A DNA stretch of 64,000 bases. Origin: Deferribacteres bacterium. Lineage in GTDB: Bacteria > Zhuqueibacterota > Zhuqueibacteria > Zhuqueibacterales > Geothermadaptataceae. Both the position numbers and the translations under genes were made by a program. The notes beneath the pieces were generated by a model, which did not search any database, was not told the DNA's origin, and saw nothing but the letters and a program-made list of their open reading frames with translations. The stretch spans positions 62,001 to 126,000 of the forward strand of contig JACKDF010000007.1 of assembly GCA_020633655.1 (NCBI GenBank), given 5' to 3'. This document shows positions 1 through 9,707 of the stretch, one piece after another (position 1 is the first letter of the stretch; the number at the start of each line of letters is the position of its first letter).

Positions 1-1255
1 TTTTTAAATCGAATGCTAATCCTAAACCGGTTCCGAAGCCTGGCAGGAGTGATTGATGGGCCAGTGTAGCCAAATTAAATGAAAATGAACCAAATTTTAG
101 GCCAAATCCCAAAGCACTTAAAAATCGCTCATCACCGCCAAATGCGAAACCTGCGCGTAAAGGCAAAATATGGAATCCCATGTATTCAACGCCAAGCGCG
201 AGTTGTGGCATCGTGCTCACACCTGGATTGGGACTAAATCCTTGTATATAATCAGCAGAAAAAATGTACGCACGCGTTTTATAGGACGAACCAAATCGCA
301 TTTTTGCAGGCAAACTCGTTGAAAAGTCTTTTCCAGCTATCTCTTCGTCATAATCATTAAACAAGCTGTCGGCATCTGTATTTGCGATTTTTTCTGCTGT
401 AAGGGAGTCTGCACTTGTACCGTACCTGTATAATTTTACCTCATTCGTCCAGCGAATGGCACCTAAATTATCGATCGTCCATGAAAATGCAATATTATTG
501 TCCAATTGTGCTGCACAACCAAAATCAAATGCGAAACCGTTGCCGCCGAGGGCTGTTCGAAATTCCATCTCTGATGCTAATTCGATGCCATCAAGCGTTG
601 TTATAAAATGACTGTTTGATTTCAGAACTTCAGCATAGCCTATGCCGCGAACATAGTGAAATGTGCCACCAATTGCAAATTCCTGAAATAAGTCAACATC
701 CATTGGCATTCCATAGCTGAAAGAAAATCTGGTAAAGCCATAGGCCTCGCCGCGTGTCTCCGATAAATCATAGACTTTATCCAGCGAATTGCCGTAAAAT
801 GCCAACTCGATAAACTCTTTTGCGAGATGCATATTTGATGCTGCTCCAGCCGAAATCGCAAAGGCATAATTTTTAATAGAGCAAGCGAAAATGTTTGAAC
901 CAAAATTTCCAAAAGCACCAATTCCATCGTCCGGAATACTGTTTAAAATATTATTTTTGTCGGATTCCGTTAAATATTTACCATTGTATTTTTTATAATC
1001 ACCAATGCTAAATGAATTGTTTTGTGCGCCCAATCCAAAATTCAGGAAGTGGAAACTTTTCCCAGGTTTGTCAGAAAGTCCAAGGTTGGCTGGACTCCAG
1101 GATATGGATTCAAATCCGCGGGCTACGGCGCCATAGGCACCAGCGACACCGATACTTCTTGCATTCGCATACTGGGTTTGTGCAACAACTGGGCTCGACA
1201 GGAAAACGAGAAATACACCAATGCCTAAGACGAAATTCCATTTTATTGTTTTCAT
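1..1255 (-). CDS. DUF5723-like outer-membrane beta-barrel protein (partial, 3' end outside window)
   Basis: About 418 codons are visible, read leftward from ATG at 1255; the end lies beyond position 1. The N-terminus is a signal peptide (MKTIKWNFVLGIGVFLVFL, cleavage near VVAQ), followed by ARSIGVAGAYGAVARG and SWSPANLGL, the pattern of DUF5723/PorV-like barrels of the FCB group. The rest alternates short hydrophobic and glycine/aromatic stretches as expected for beta-strands. The start codon overlaps the TAA of the upstream lipoprotein gene by one base (TAATG), so translation is probably coupled. Likely an outer-membrane protein working with that lipoprotein; the exact function is unknown. 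The family call rests on recall of motif style. Confidence 0.7.
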   Translation of the reverse strand, partial: MKTIKWNFVLGIGVFLVFLSSPVVAQTQYANARSIGVAGAYGAVARGFESISWSPANLGLSDKPGKSFHFLNFGLGAQNNSFSIGDYKKYNGKYLTESDKNNILNSIPDDGIGAFGNFGSNIFACSIKNYAFAISAGAASNMHLAKEFIELAFYGNSLDKVYDLSETRGEAYGFTRFSFSYGMPMDVDLFQEFAIGGTFHYVRGIGYAEVLKSNSHFITTLDGIELASEMEFRTALGGNGFAFDFGCAAQLDNNIAFSWTIDNLGAIRWTNEVKLYRYGTSADSLTAEKIANTDADSLFNDYDEEIAGKDFSTSLPAKMRFGSSYKTRAYIFSADYIQGFSPNPGVSTMPQLALGVEYMGFHILPLRAGFAFGGDERFLSALGFGLKFGSFSFNLATLAHQSLLPGFGTGLGLAFDLK

Positions 1256-3312
1256 TATTTAGTATCCTTACTCGAATCTTCAACGTGTACAGCAACTTGA
1301 ATATTGGCTTTTATGTCAACATAATCCGTTGCCAGAAGTCGGACCACATTCCCTTCGGTGCCTGGAAAAATTAAACGGACACCTGAATAAACCTGCTCCC
1401 TTGTAAAATAATTGGTTTCCTCTTCCGAAAGTTCAATATTTACAGTGCTCGTAGTTGGTGCTAAAACCAGGCCGGTTGACTCATCAATTTCTCCACTTTC
1501 AAAGGAGATAGGGCCGATGGTCAAATCGGGATTGTCATAAAGGTTTGAATCTGATTCTGCAAAATACATGGCAAGACCTGCCCCAATAGGCAAATGGCTA
1601 TTAATATGGACTGCAATCGATCCGTGATTTAGCTTCGAGTCCAACTCATCTTTTATATCCTGGTCAATTTCTAGGTCGGATACATCACTGTCATAGTTTT
1701 GTGCAGGTAGCATGAATGCCAAAGGAGCATTGAAGATCACGTTACCATTAACCGCATCGGTTTCCCGCAGGGTGCCAGATTGCATTGGATCTCCGACAAG
1801 AACCCGGCCGGTAACATGAATTTTGGATGGAATGAGATTAATTAACTCCAAGATATTGCTGTTTGTGCGGTCAAGATAGATATCGTTTGGGACAACATCA
1901 CCATTTGGCCCACCGGACAGTATTTCCTGGATTACGACTTCAACCTGATCACCATTATTGTTTTCACCGGTTATGTGCAGATCGGTCGTTACTGGTAACT
2001 CAATTTGGCTGAAAAGTGTCAGTTGCAGTATCGCATTTTGAAAAGCGAGACTATCCAGGTTGTCAACGAGATCTATGGCAAAAGTTTGGTCGGGAACATC
2101 AATCCATTTGCTCGCAAAACGCCCGGTGATTTCAGAAAAATACAATTCACTCAGGGTTATAGAGGCAGTGAGTTTATCTGTCGAATAAAACTCGATCGGA
2201 ACATTTGGATCGTGGAGCGTTTTAATTATCCAGGAAAATTTGAGCGTCTGAGATCCAAAATCATCACCATCTGAGGAGAATGAATAGCCGGTCAGGTTAA
2301 CAAATAATTCGCTTGATCCATTAGGCGGAACGATTACGGAATCGATATAGGTTTCACCATTTGGGGATTTGAATCCAGGAATGCTAAGAAGTACTTGTGT
2401 TTCTATGGAAAAATCTCCAGCGAAGTGAAGTTTAAAGGAACCGGAGCGGACAATCGAATGGGAAATAATGACTGAGTCTTCGATTACAACATGATCCTCC
2501 TGTGAAACTCTTTGAGCATCAACTAACGCGGAGGCTGAAGCAACACTGAGATCGGTAACAGCAGCTTGTACCTTAAACGCAGCGTCGGCATCGATAACGA
2601 TCACCTGTCCATCGCTCCCCGGAGAACTGCCGGAAATAACAACTTCCATCTTACTTGTGATTCTTTTACCCTGTAGATCCAACTGTTCTGTGCTGCTCAT
2701 ACCTGGTTGTATTACCTGGTTGTATACAGCAGAAGTAATTATTTCACCTGTTTCTGAGTTTTTTAATTCGACGGTAAGTGGTAAACCCAGAGCAATCGGT
2801 AAATTGTTTTCGATTGAAATGTCAATTGCACCTTGGGAAATTTCTATCCAATCAAAGCGCTCATATTGCGGTAATTGTTTTGTGATTGGTGCGATAGGAA
2901 AAGATGGGACGACTGTGCTTTGTCCATTCATTGCATCAGCCTGATCAAAAATATCACGAAATTCGACAGTAACATTTTCAGCGCCAGGGGAAGAAATGCT
3001 AAAATTTCCAATTTCCTGCGTAAAGACTTCTTTGACCCCCTCAACATGCAATTGGTCCTCTGCTGTCAGTGTATCCAATTGTTCTTCAAATTCAAAATAG
3101 ACATTGTTCAGGCTGTCTGCCTTCATTTCATCCGATTCATCCAAAAATTCCTGAATGGAGTAGGTTTTGTTAATCAATGGAATATTCAGGTCCATATCCC
3201 ATGAAGGGGCGATCGGATTGGGTAGATTACAGCCCATGATAATACTGAAAATAAACACTGATTGAATTAACAGAGTGCGGACAATGCCTTTTCTAAATTT
3301 CCTGTTTTTCAT
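1255..3312 (-). CDS. Large surface lipoprotein of unknown function, 685 aa
   Basis: The N-terminus has a basic head, a hydrophobic stretch and a lipobox-like IIMGC with Cys28, so the mature protein is probably lipidated. The remainder is a long acidic, beta-rich chain without catalytic motifs that I recognise; 'APSWDMDLNIPLINKTYSI' just after the Cys is typical of hypothetical proteins that precede DUF5723 barrels in FCB genomes. ATG at 3312 has AGGAACAG eight bases upstream. It is followed by the barrel gene with a one-base TAATG overlap, so the two are an operon and may form one envelope complex. No function can be named. Confidence 0.65.
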   Translation of the reverse strand: MKNRKFRKGIVRTLLIQSVFIFSIIMGCNLPNPIAPSWDMDLNIPLINKTYSIQEFLDESDEMKADSLNNVYFEFEEQLDTLTAEDQLHVEGVKEVFTQEIGNFSISSPGAENVTVEFRDIFDQADAMNGQSTVVPSFPIAPITKQLPQYERFDWIEISQGAIDISIENNLPIALGLPLTVELKNSETGEIITSAVYNQVIQPGMSSTEQLDLQGKRITSKMEVVISGSSPGSDGQVIVIDADAAFKVQAAVTDLSVASASALVDAQRVSQEDHVVIEDSVIISHSIVRSGSFKLHFAGDFSIETQVLLSIPGFKSPNGETYIDSVIVPPNGSSELFVNLTGYSFSSDGDDFGSQTLKFSWIIKTLHDPNVPIEFYSTDKLTASITLSELYFSEITGRFASKWIDVPDQTFAIDLVDNLDSLAFQNAILQLTLFSQIELPVTTDLHITGENNNGDQVEVVIQEILSGGPNGDVVPNDIYLDRTNSNILELINLIPSKIHVTGRVLVGDPMQSGTLRETDAVNGNVIFNAPLAFMLPAQNYDSDVSDLEIDQDIKDELDSKLNHGSIAVHINSHLPIGAGLAMYFAESDSNLYDNPDLTIGPISFESGEIDESTGLVLAPTTSTVNIELSEEETNYFTREQVYSGVRLIFPGTEGNVVRLLATDYVDIKANIQVAVHVEDSSKDTK

Positions 3313-3620
3313 TTTCTGTTCCTATTGTTAAAACCAGATTTTTCCAGGTTGAAAGGGAATTCATTCTATTCCGTAGCTGTGGCTTTGTTCAAAACGATGT
3401 TTTTGCGCTAAAACTTTATAAATATCGAGGAAAATATCAGCATGAGAAAGCGTCATGAAATTTGTATATACACACCTTAAATGGATTTGAGTTCATGCAT
3501 CTCAAAAGTTTAAAAAGAAGTCGCTGTTACAATTGATAAATTACTGATATATTTATCGCCCCTACGTGAGTGAACTTAATGACAAAATGTGAGGTTTTAG
3601 GTTTACAATTCTGGTGAGAT
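3313..3620. other. Intergenic stretch upstream of the lipoprotein gene
   Basis: About 310 bases between the lipoprotein start and the ahcY terminator. It is AT-rich with no supported ORF. It must hold the promoter of the lipoprotein/barrel operon, but I cannot assign a -35/-10 pair with confidence. Confidence 0.4.
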
Positions 3621-3656
3621 AAAAAAAAGCCCCACACAGGGTGCAGGGCTTTTTAT
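3621..3656 (-). terminator. Rho-independent terminator after ahcY (possibly bidirectional)
   Basis: The arms AAAAAGCCC and GGGCTTTTT flank a loop of about 13 bases. Read leftward the hairpin is followed by eight T, which fits termination of the metK-ahcY transcript. Confidence 0.8.
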
Positions 3657-3742
3657 GAGGGAGATTTTTAATCAATATCTTTGACACCTGGAATATTCAG
3701 CGAACGCTTTCATTCAATTTCCGCTGATTGTGCCATTGCGGG

Positions 3743-5125
3743 TTAATAGCGATAATATTCAGGCTTATAAGGACCTTTTGAGCTCAGGCCAAGATAATTG
3801 GCTTGTTTTTCTGTGAGCTCAGTTAAGTGGACACCTATTTGTTTCAGGTGCAAAGCAGCAACTTTTTCATCAAGTTCCTTCGGCAAGTGGTAAACACCGA
3901 TTTTACTGTATTTTTCACGATTCGTGTGAAGATCTATTTGCGCAAGTACCTGATTAGAAAAAGAATTGCTCATAACGAAAGATGGATGTCCGGTTGCACA
4001 ACCAAGATTGACGAGACGTCCTTTCGCGAGAACGATGATTTTGTTTCCATTAGCTAAGGTGTGCATGTCAACCTGCGGTTTTATTTCTTCCAGTGTTGAA
4101 TTTTTGTTGAGCCAGTTCATATCGATTTCAATATCAAAGTGCCCGATATTGCAGACAATGGCTCCATTTTTCATCTCATTGAAGTGTTTTTCAGTGATAA
4201 TATCACAGCAACCAGTGGCTGTAACAAAAATATCACCATAACTTGCCGCGTGCTCCATCGCAACGACTTCATAGCCTTCCATTGCAGCTTGTAGTGCACA
4301 AATAGGGTCAATTTCGGTAATAAGAACACGTGCACCATAAGATCGCATGGATTGCGCACAGCCTTTTCCTACGTCACCATATCCGGCAACAACAACAACT
4401 TTACCTGCTATCATCACATCCGTGGCGCGCTTAATACCGTCAGCGAGGGATTCACGGCAACCATAAAGATTGTCAAATTTTGATTTTGTGACGGAATCAT
4501 TCACATTAATGGCCGGCACTTTCAACAAACCTTTTTGATGCATTTTTTCGAGGTTGTGCACACCGGTAGTGGTTTCTTCGGAAATACCAATAATATTTTT
4601 CATTTGCTCGGCAAATCGATCTTCGTGCATCATATTTGTCAAATCACCACCATCGTCGAGAATGAGGGTAAATCCTCCTTCACCCCAGCCTGTAATTGTT
4701 TGCTCAACACACCATTCATATTCAGCTTCAGTTTCGCCTTTCCAGGCAAAAACCGGAATTCCTGCTGCAGCAATTGCCACAGCTGCATGATCCTGGGTGG
4801 AAAAAATATTGCAGGATGACCAGCGTACTTCAGCACCTAGTTCAACAAGTGTTTCGATAAGAACTGCAGTTTGGATTGTCATGTGCAAACAACCGGAAAT
4901 CCGTGCACCTTTCAACGGTTTGGAAGCGCCAAATTCTTTACGTAGTGCCATTAAACCGGGCATTTCACCTTCCGCGATGGTGATTTCCATACGGCCCCAG
5001 CGTGAAAGTTCGGAAAAGACTTTAGGATCTTCCATGGCTGCTTTGCAAACCCGGTAATCTCTGAATCCTTTAACTGCGGCTCCGTTGCCATTCATTGGTG
5101 TCACTTCTGATGTAATAGTTTCCAT
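3743..5125 (-). CDS. ahcY: Adenosylhomocysteinase
   Basis: Hydrolyses S-adenosylhomocysteine to adenosine and homocysteine in the cytoplasm, completing the activated methyl cycle. At 460 aa it is near the family length. Visible marks are HMTIQTAVLIETL near the N-terminus, DDGGDLT, the NAD-binding loop VVVAGYGDVGKGCAQ, HFDIEIDM, and the conserved tail KGPYKPEYYRY that reaches the neighbouring subunit. ATG at 5125 has AGAGGA upstream. It lies 49 bases after metK in the same direction, so SAM synthesis and SAH removal are probably co-expressed. A terminator follows. Confidence 0.97.
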   Translation of the reverse strand: METITSEVTPMNGNGAAVKGFRDYRVCKAAMEDPKVFSELSRWGRMEITIAEGEMPGLMALRKEFGASKPLKGARISGCLHMTIQTAVLIETLVELGAEVRWSSCNIFSTQDHAAVAIAAAGIPVFAWKGETEAEYEWCVEQTITGWGEGGFTLILDDGGDLTNMMHEDRFAEQMKNIIGISEETTTGVHNLEKMHQKGLLKVPAINVNDSVTKSKFDNLYGCRESLADGIKRATDVMIAGKVVVVAGYGDVGKGCAQSMRSYGARVLITEIDPICALQAAMEGYEVVAMEHAASYGDIFVTATGCCDIITEKHFNEMKNGAIVCNIGHFDIEIDMNWLNKNSTLEEIKPQVDMHTLANGNKIIVLAKGRLVNLGCATGHPSFVMSNSFSNQVLAQIDLHTNREKYSKIGVYHLPKELDEKVAALHLKQIGVHLTELTEKQANYLGLSSKGPYKPEYYRY

Positions 5126-5174
5126 AATATGTCCTCTGTAATCTCAAATAATCGAATTGGATTTGTTAAAGATA

Positions 5175-6302
5175 TTATTGTAGATCTTTAACACGATTGG
5201 TTTCTTCCCACGTGAAACCTTCTTCATTTCTTCCGAAATGCCCATAGGAGGCGGTTCGTTTGAATATTGGGTTACGCAATTTTAGTGTTTCAATTATGCC
5301 TGCGGGGGTTAAATCGAAATTCTTTTGTACGGCTTTAACGATTTCATCTTCAGATTTTTTGCCAGTCCCAAATGTGTTGATAGCAATTGATACAGGTTCA
5401 GCCACGCCAATTGCGTATGCAAGTTGGATTTCGCAACGTTCTGCTAATTGGGCTGCAACGATGTTTTTAGCTACGTAACGCGCTGCATACGCTGCAGAGC
5501 GATCGACTTTGGTTGCATCCTTGCCGGAAAATGCTCCACCACCATGGCGTCCAAGTCCACCATATGTATCGACGATGATTTTACGTCCAGTTAAACCGGC
5601 ATCACCTTGCGGTCCACCAATAACAAACCGGCCTGTTGGATTAATGTGGTATTTAACTTCACCTGCCAGATATTTTTCCGGAATAACAGGTTTGATGACA
5701 TGTTCAATAATGTCATGGTGCAGGACTTTGTTGTCTACTTCCGGATTGTGCTGCGTGGAGATAACAACCGTTTCGACTGAGACCGGTTTGTCATTTTCAT
5801 AGCGAACACTCACTTGCGATTTTCCATCAGGCCGAAGGTAGGGCAGAAAACCGCTTTTACGAAGTTCAGCCAGACGCCGTGTCAATTTGTGTGCAAGAAT
5901 AATGGGAAGTGGCATGAGTTCTTCAGTTTCATTGCTTGCATAGCCAAACATCATTCCCTGATCGCCGGCACCAGCTTTGTCGACTCCCATGGCGATATCT
6001 GTTGATTGTTGATCGATACTGGTTAAAACCGCACATGTTTCATAATCAAAACCATAATGCGCATCGGTGTAACCAATTTCTTTTATAGTTTGACGTACCA
6101 AAGATGGTATATCGACATAAGTTTCAGTTGTAATTTCGCCGCCCACAAGCGTGAGTCCTGTTGTCACAAATGTCTCGCAAGCAACACGTCCGAATGGATC
6201 GTCTGTGAGTACTGCGTCAAGTACGGCGTCAGATATCTGGTCAGCTATTTTATCGGGATGTCCCTCAGTAACTGATTCTGATGAATATAATTGGGATGCC
6301 AT
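5175..6302 (-). CDS. metK: S-adenosylmethionine synthase
   Basis: Makes SAM from methionine and ATP. Motifs: SESVTEGHPDKIADQISDA at the N-terminus, GAGDQGMMFGYA, GGPQGDAGLTGRKIIVDTYG, and GGGAFSGKDATKVDRSAAY. I chose ATG at 6302 (MASQLYSSES, the usual family start) rather than GTG at 6317, because GAAAGGA sits just upstream of 6302. 375 aa, full length. It lies between ptsI (68 bases upstream) and ahcY (49 bases downstream). The short leader leaves no room for a SAM riboswitch. Confidence 0.97.
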   Translation of the reverse strand: MASQLYSSESVTEGHPDKIADQISDAVLDAVLTDDPFGRVACETFVTTGLTLVGGEITTETYVDIPSLVRQTIKEIGYTDAHYGFDYETCAVLTSIDQQSTDIAMGVDKAGAGDQGMMFGYASNETEELMPLPIILAHKLTRRLAELRKSGFLPYLRPDGKSQVSVRYENDKPVSVETVVISTQHNPEVDNKVLHHDIIEHVIKPVIPEKYLAGEVKYHINPTGRFVIGGPQGDAGLTGRKIIVDTYGGLGRHGGGAFSGKDATKVDRSAAYAARYVAKNIVAAQLAERCEIQLAYAIGVAEPVSIAINTFGTGKKSEDEIVKAVQKNFDLTPAGIIETLKLRNPIFKRTASYGHFGRNEEGFTWEETNRVKDLQ

Positions 6303-6370
6303 GAAGTATCCTTTCACAGTGTTTTAAAGCATTTTGTATGATTAAATAATATTTTGAACAGGGTGAAGAG

Positions 6371-8143
6371 TTAAAATATCAGATCTTGAAATTTGCGCTT
6401 CATATAGCGCTGCATAAATTTTTCAACTTCGGCGACAGTTGAGAATGTAAGTGCTTTTTCGGCAATTTTTGCTGCCTCTTTAAAATCTGTCGCACGTATA
6501 ATTTTTTTAATTTCAGGTAGTAACATCGGTGTTACGCTAAGTTCATCGATACTCAAACCAATAAGAATAAGGGTAGCCAAAGGATTTCCCGCCATTTCAC
6601 CACACATCCCCACCCAGGTTCCTTTTTGATGTGCTGCAAAAATGATGTTTTTAATCATCCGCAGTACCGCAGGATGCAAATCATTATAGAGATAGGCAAC
6701 ACGCTCATTTCCCCGATCCACCGCGAGCATATATTGTACAAGATCATTCGTACCAATACTAATGAAGTCAACTTCCTCAGCAATTTTATCTGTAATTAAG
6801 GCTGCAGCAGGCACCTCAATCATCGCCCCAATTTCTAATTTCGGATTGAATGGATGTTTTTCACTCTTTAATTCTTCCTTGGCTTTGTCTAGCCACTTTT
6901 TCGCTTCATACAATTCGCTCATGCTCGAGATCATCGGAAAAAGCAGTTTTGCATTGCCATATGCGGAAGCGCGTAGTATTGCTTTTAATTGTGGCATAAA
7001 AATATCTGGTTCTTGCAAACTGATGCGAATTGCACGGTAGCCAAGGAACGGATTTGCTTCGCTCTCGATGTGAATATTGTGTGTATCTTTATCCCCTCCA
7101 ACATCCAGTGTGCGGATGATAACCGGATGGGGATTCAGCTTCTCAACGACCTTTTTGTATTCAAGAAATTGTTCTTCTTCGGAGGGTAAATCGTTTCTTG
7201 CGATATAAAGGTAATCGGAACGAAACAATCCAATTCCCCGGCCACCATAGGTTAGAACATTCTCAGATTCATCGGTAAATTCAATATTTGCAGCGAGCTC
7301 GATATCTTTGCCATCTGTCGTGCGTGCTGGAAGATTTTTCAGTTTTGCTAATTGTAAATTGATCTTGTCAAGTTGCTCGCGTTTTTTATGGTATTTTTCC
7401 AGAGTTTCTTCGTCAGGATTGACGAGGACAAGCCCTTCGTTGCCATCGAGAATGAGTCTGTCATCCGTTTTTACATACTTTGTCAGATACCGCATGCCAC
7501 TACAAGCAGGAACCTGAAACGAACGTGCAAGAATTGCTGAATGGCTTGTTTTCCCACCAACATCAGTAACGAATCCCAAAATTTTATGACGATCGAGAGC
7601 AATGGTATCCGAGGGGGCAAGATCATGAGCGACAACGATAGCGGAACCTTTCAGACTGCGCAGAAAATCGGTCCTGTCACCCTGGATACAGCGCACAACT
7701 CTTTTTCGAACATCCCGTAAATCCACAGCTCTGTCGCGGAAGTACTCCTGGTCTGTCAGCGCTAATTGACTTTGATAACCTTCCAGTACACTATAAAAGG
7801 CAAAAGCAGCTGACCTCAATTCGACTTTAATTGATCGAACGGTATCTTCAGTAAGCATCGGATCATCAAGTATGAGCTGGTGTGTTTCAAAAATTTGCGC
7901 ATTGGCTTCACCAATTCTCCTTTTTGTAGAGAGCAGATCCGATGCAAGTTGTTTTTTTACCTTGGCAATGGCTTCATGGAATTTTTCAATTTCAGTGTTG
8001 ATTTCGTCATGATTGATATTCTTCCTGCCAATTTTTACATGAATGCCCTCAAGAACAAATGCCTTTCCAATAGCGATGCCCGGAGAAACAGGTATCCCAT
8101 GGAAGCTGTATTCTGCATTGTATTCTTTGGCTTTAATCTTCAT
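6371..8143 (-). CDS. ptsI: Phosphoenolpyruvate-protein phosphotransferase (PTS enzyme I)
   Basis: Transfers phosphate from PEP to HPr. An N-terminal swivelling domain carries GGKTSHSAILARS, whose His201 (this start) is the phosphorylated residue. The C-terminal PEP-binding barrel has FRSDYLYI, RTLDVGGDKD, GAMIEVPAA, SIGTNDLVQY and MCGEMAGNP with the catalytic Cys. 590 aa from ATG at 8143, with AGGAAA five bases upstream; a TTG three bases earlier is less likely. The start overlaps the ptsH stop by 11 bases, so the pair is translationally coupled. No sugar permease (EII) gene is visible in the window, so the phosphorelay may be regulatory here. Confidence 0.96.
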   Translation of the reverse strand: MKIKAKEYNAEYSFHGIPVSPGIAIGKAFVLEGIHVKIGRKNINHDEINTEIEKFHEAIAKVKKQLASDLLSTKRRIGEANAQIFETHQLILDDPMLTEDTVRSIKVELRSAAFAFYSVLEGYQSQLALTDQEYFRDRAVDLRDVRKRVVRCIQGDRTDFLRSLKGSAIVVAHDLAPSDTIALDRHKILGFVTDVGGKTSHSAILARSFQVPACSGMRYLTKYVKTDDRLILDGNEGLVLVNPDEETLEKYHKKREQLDKINLQLAKLKNLPARTTDGKDIELAANIEFTDESENVLTYGGRGIGLFRSDYLYIARNDLPSEEEQFLEYKKVVEKLNPHPVIIRTLDVGGDKDTHNIHIESEANPFLGYRAIRISLQEPDIFMPQLKAILRASAYGNAKLLFPMISSMSELYEAKKWLDKAKEELKSEKHPFNPKLEIGAMIEVPAAALITDKIAEEVDFISIGTNDLVQYMLAVDRGNERVAYLYNDLHPAVLRMIKNIIFAAHQKGTWVGMCGEMAGNPLATLILIGLSIDELSVTPMLLPEIKKIIRATDFKEAAKIAEKALTFSTVAEVEKFMQRYMKRKFQDLIF

Positions 8144-8399
8144 CAAATTTCCTGTTGAACAAATCGGCTAAGGAATCTAAGGCCGCGTCTTCATCTTCGC
8201 CATTCGCTGTAATAACTAATTCTGCACCCATCTCGGCAGCAAGCATCATAACGCCCATGATGCTTTTTCCATTCACCATTTGTGAGTCGCGACTTATAAA
8301 AACATCGGATTTGAATTTTGCTGCGGTTTTGACAAATAACGCTGCAGGTCGTGCATGTAATCCCAATTTATTCTGAATTTGAAGTTTAACTTCTTTCAT
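8133..8399 (-). CDS. ptsH: HPr family phosphocarrier protein
   Basis: 88 aa, the standard HPr length. GLHARPA carries the enzyme I-phosphorylated His15, and NGKSIMGVMMLA carries Ser46, the residue that HPr kinase modifies in systems that have it. Both residues are at canonical positions. It overlaps ptsI by 11 bases and follows the polyprenyl synthase gene by 45 bases. Retention of Ser46 leaves HPr-kinase control possible, but no hprK is visible in the window. Confidence 0.95.
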   Translation of the reverse strand: MKEVKLQIQNKLGLHARPAALFVKTAAKFKSDVFISRDSQMVNGKSIMGVMMLAAEMGAELVITANGEDEDAALDSLADLFNRKFDED

Positions 8400-8444
8400 T
8401 ACCGATAAACACCAACTTTTTAAATATTAATACAAGAAAATTTC

Positions 8445-9452
8445 TTAAGCTTTACGATTAAGAACGAAATTGAGAAATGCATCGAGATATTTGATGTCCG
8501 CACTTTCGCTTAAGCCTTCCAAAGCATTCTTTGCGGTTGAAAAATAACTCGTTGCCAGTTCCTGTGTATGTTTTATGGCACCGATTTCTGTGAAAATATC
8601 TTTCACTTTGAAAATGTCGTCATTATCGATGTCTGTTTTATTATATATGTCGCTAATTTCTCTTACCTGAGCCTTTGAACCTTTTTCAAGGGCATGGATC
8701 AATATGTATGTTTTTTTATGCTGTTTAATGTCGCTACCAAAGTCTTTACCCAGTAACTTTTGATCTGCTGTAATATCCAGAAGATCGTCCTGGATTTGAA
8801 ATGCTATTCCCAAACTCCAGCCAAATTGTTTTAACAAGGCAATGTTTTCAGTTGTTACATTCGCGAGTAAACCACCAATTTGTGTGCACATACTTAGAAG
8901 ACAGGCGGTCTTTTTACCGATCATGTCCAGGTATTCATCAGCCAGGACATCATTCCTTTTTTCGAATTCAATATCAAGCGCTTGTCCTTCGCATACTTCG
9001 ATAAGTCCTTGCGTAAAAAGCCTGCTGATAGAAAGAATCTTCTCTGATTTTGTTTCGAGAAGTGCTTCATATGCGAGTGCTACCAATCCATCACCCGAAA
9101 GTAGCGCAATATTTAAATCCCATTTATTATGCACGGTTGCCCTTCCTCGTCGTGTTGCATCACGATCCATAATATCATCATGAACGAGGGTGAAATTGTG
9201 CAATAATTCGAGAGCCGCCGCTGCGGGGAGTGCGTTATCAACTGAACTTGCGAAAGCTTCCACCGTCAGGAGCGTTAACGCCGGTCTTAGCCTCTTACCA
9301 TCTCCAGACATGGTGTAATGAATTGGTTCGTATAAACTGAATGGGCGACGAGGATTAATTTTGGCGGATAAAAATGTATGAACGCGTTTTTTATAATCAG
9401 CTAACTTTTCTGATAAATCTGCAGTTTTCTGATAACTTTTATCAATATTCAA
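8445..9452 (-). CDS. Polyprenyl (isoprenoid) diphosphate synthase
   Basis: A trans-prenyltransferase condensing isopentenyl diphosphate with an allylic diphosphate. 335 aa with GDGKRLRPALTLL, the first aspartate-rich motif in LVHDDIMDRDATRRG, GKKTACLLSMC, and the second aspartate-rich motif in FQIQDDLLDITAD followed by GKDFGSDIKQHKKTY. Product chain length cannot be set from sequence alone; it could be a geranylgeranyl, hexaprenyl or heptaprenyl synthase (IspA/IspB/HepT-like). It is the first gene of the leftward run leading to ptsHI-metK-ahcY. Confidence 0.92.
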   Translation of the reverse strand: MNIDKSYQKTADLSEKLADYKKRVHTFLSAKINPRRPFSLYEPIHYTMSGDGKRLRPALTLLTVEAFASSVDNALPAAAALELLHNFTLVHDDIMDRDATRRGRATVHNKWDLNIALLSGDGLVALAYEALLETKSEKILSISRLFTQGLIEVCEGQALDIEFEKRNDVLADEYLDMIGKKTACLLSMCTQIGGLLANVTTENIALLKQFGWSLGIAFQIQDDLLDITADQKLLGKDFGSDIKQHKKTYILIHALEKGSKAQVREISDIYNKTDIDNDDIFKVKDIFTEIGAIKHTQELATSYFSTAKNALEGLSESADIKYLDAFLNFVLNRKA

Positions 9453-9655
9453 TGCGAGTCATGCTTAAATTTTATTTGTTACAAAGTACTGTTTTTACCA
9501 CACAATGGAGCAGTAAAAATAGCTAAAATGAATTAGATAGTCAAGTGAAAGTATGTGTAGTAATTAGCTGATAAGTTGAGAAACAAGTTCAAGTATCAGA
9601 ATGCACTTTGCCACGAAGTTAATCCTGACGAACGAGGTTTTGTACAATTACGGGG

Positions 9656-9690
9656 AATAAAAAAAGGGAGCCGGCAGCTCCCTTTTCAGA
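9656..9690 (-). terminator. Rho-independent terminator after the ABC ATPase gene
   Basis: Perfect 10-base arms AAAAGGGAGC (9662-9671) and GCTCCCTTTT (9677-9686) with loop CGGCA. Read leftward the stem is followed by a run of seven T. It lies 18 bases beyond the ABC ATPase stop. Confidence 0.88.
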
Positions 9691-9707
9691 AAACTCAATG
9701 TAGACCG

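Noticed and set aside
1012..1374. Rightward ORF overlapping the barrel and lipoprotein genes
   Set aside because: Antisense to two genes with clear signal peptides and a coupled start.
6303..6370. SAM riboswitch upstream of metK
   Set aside because: The gap to ptsI is only 68 bases and has no recognisable SAM aptamer layout.
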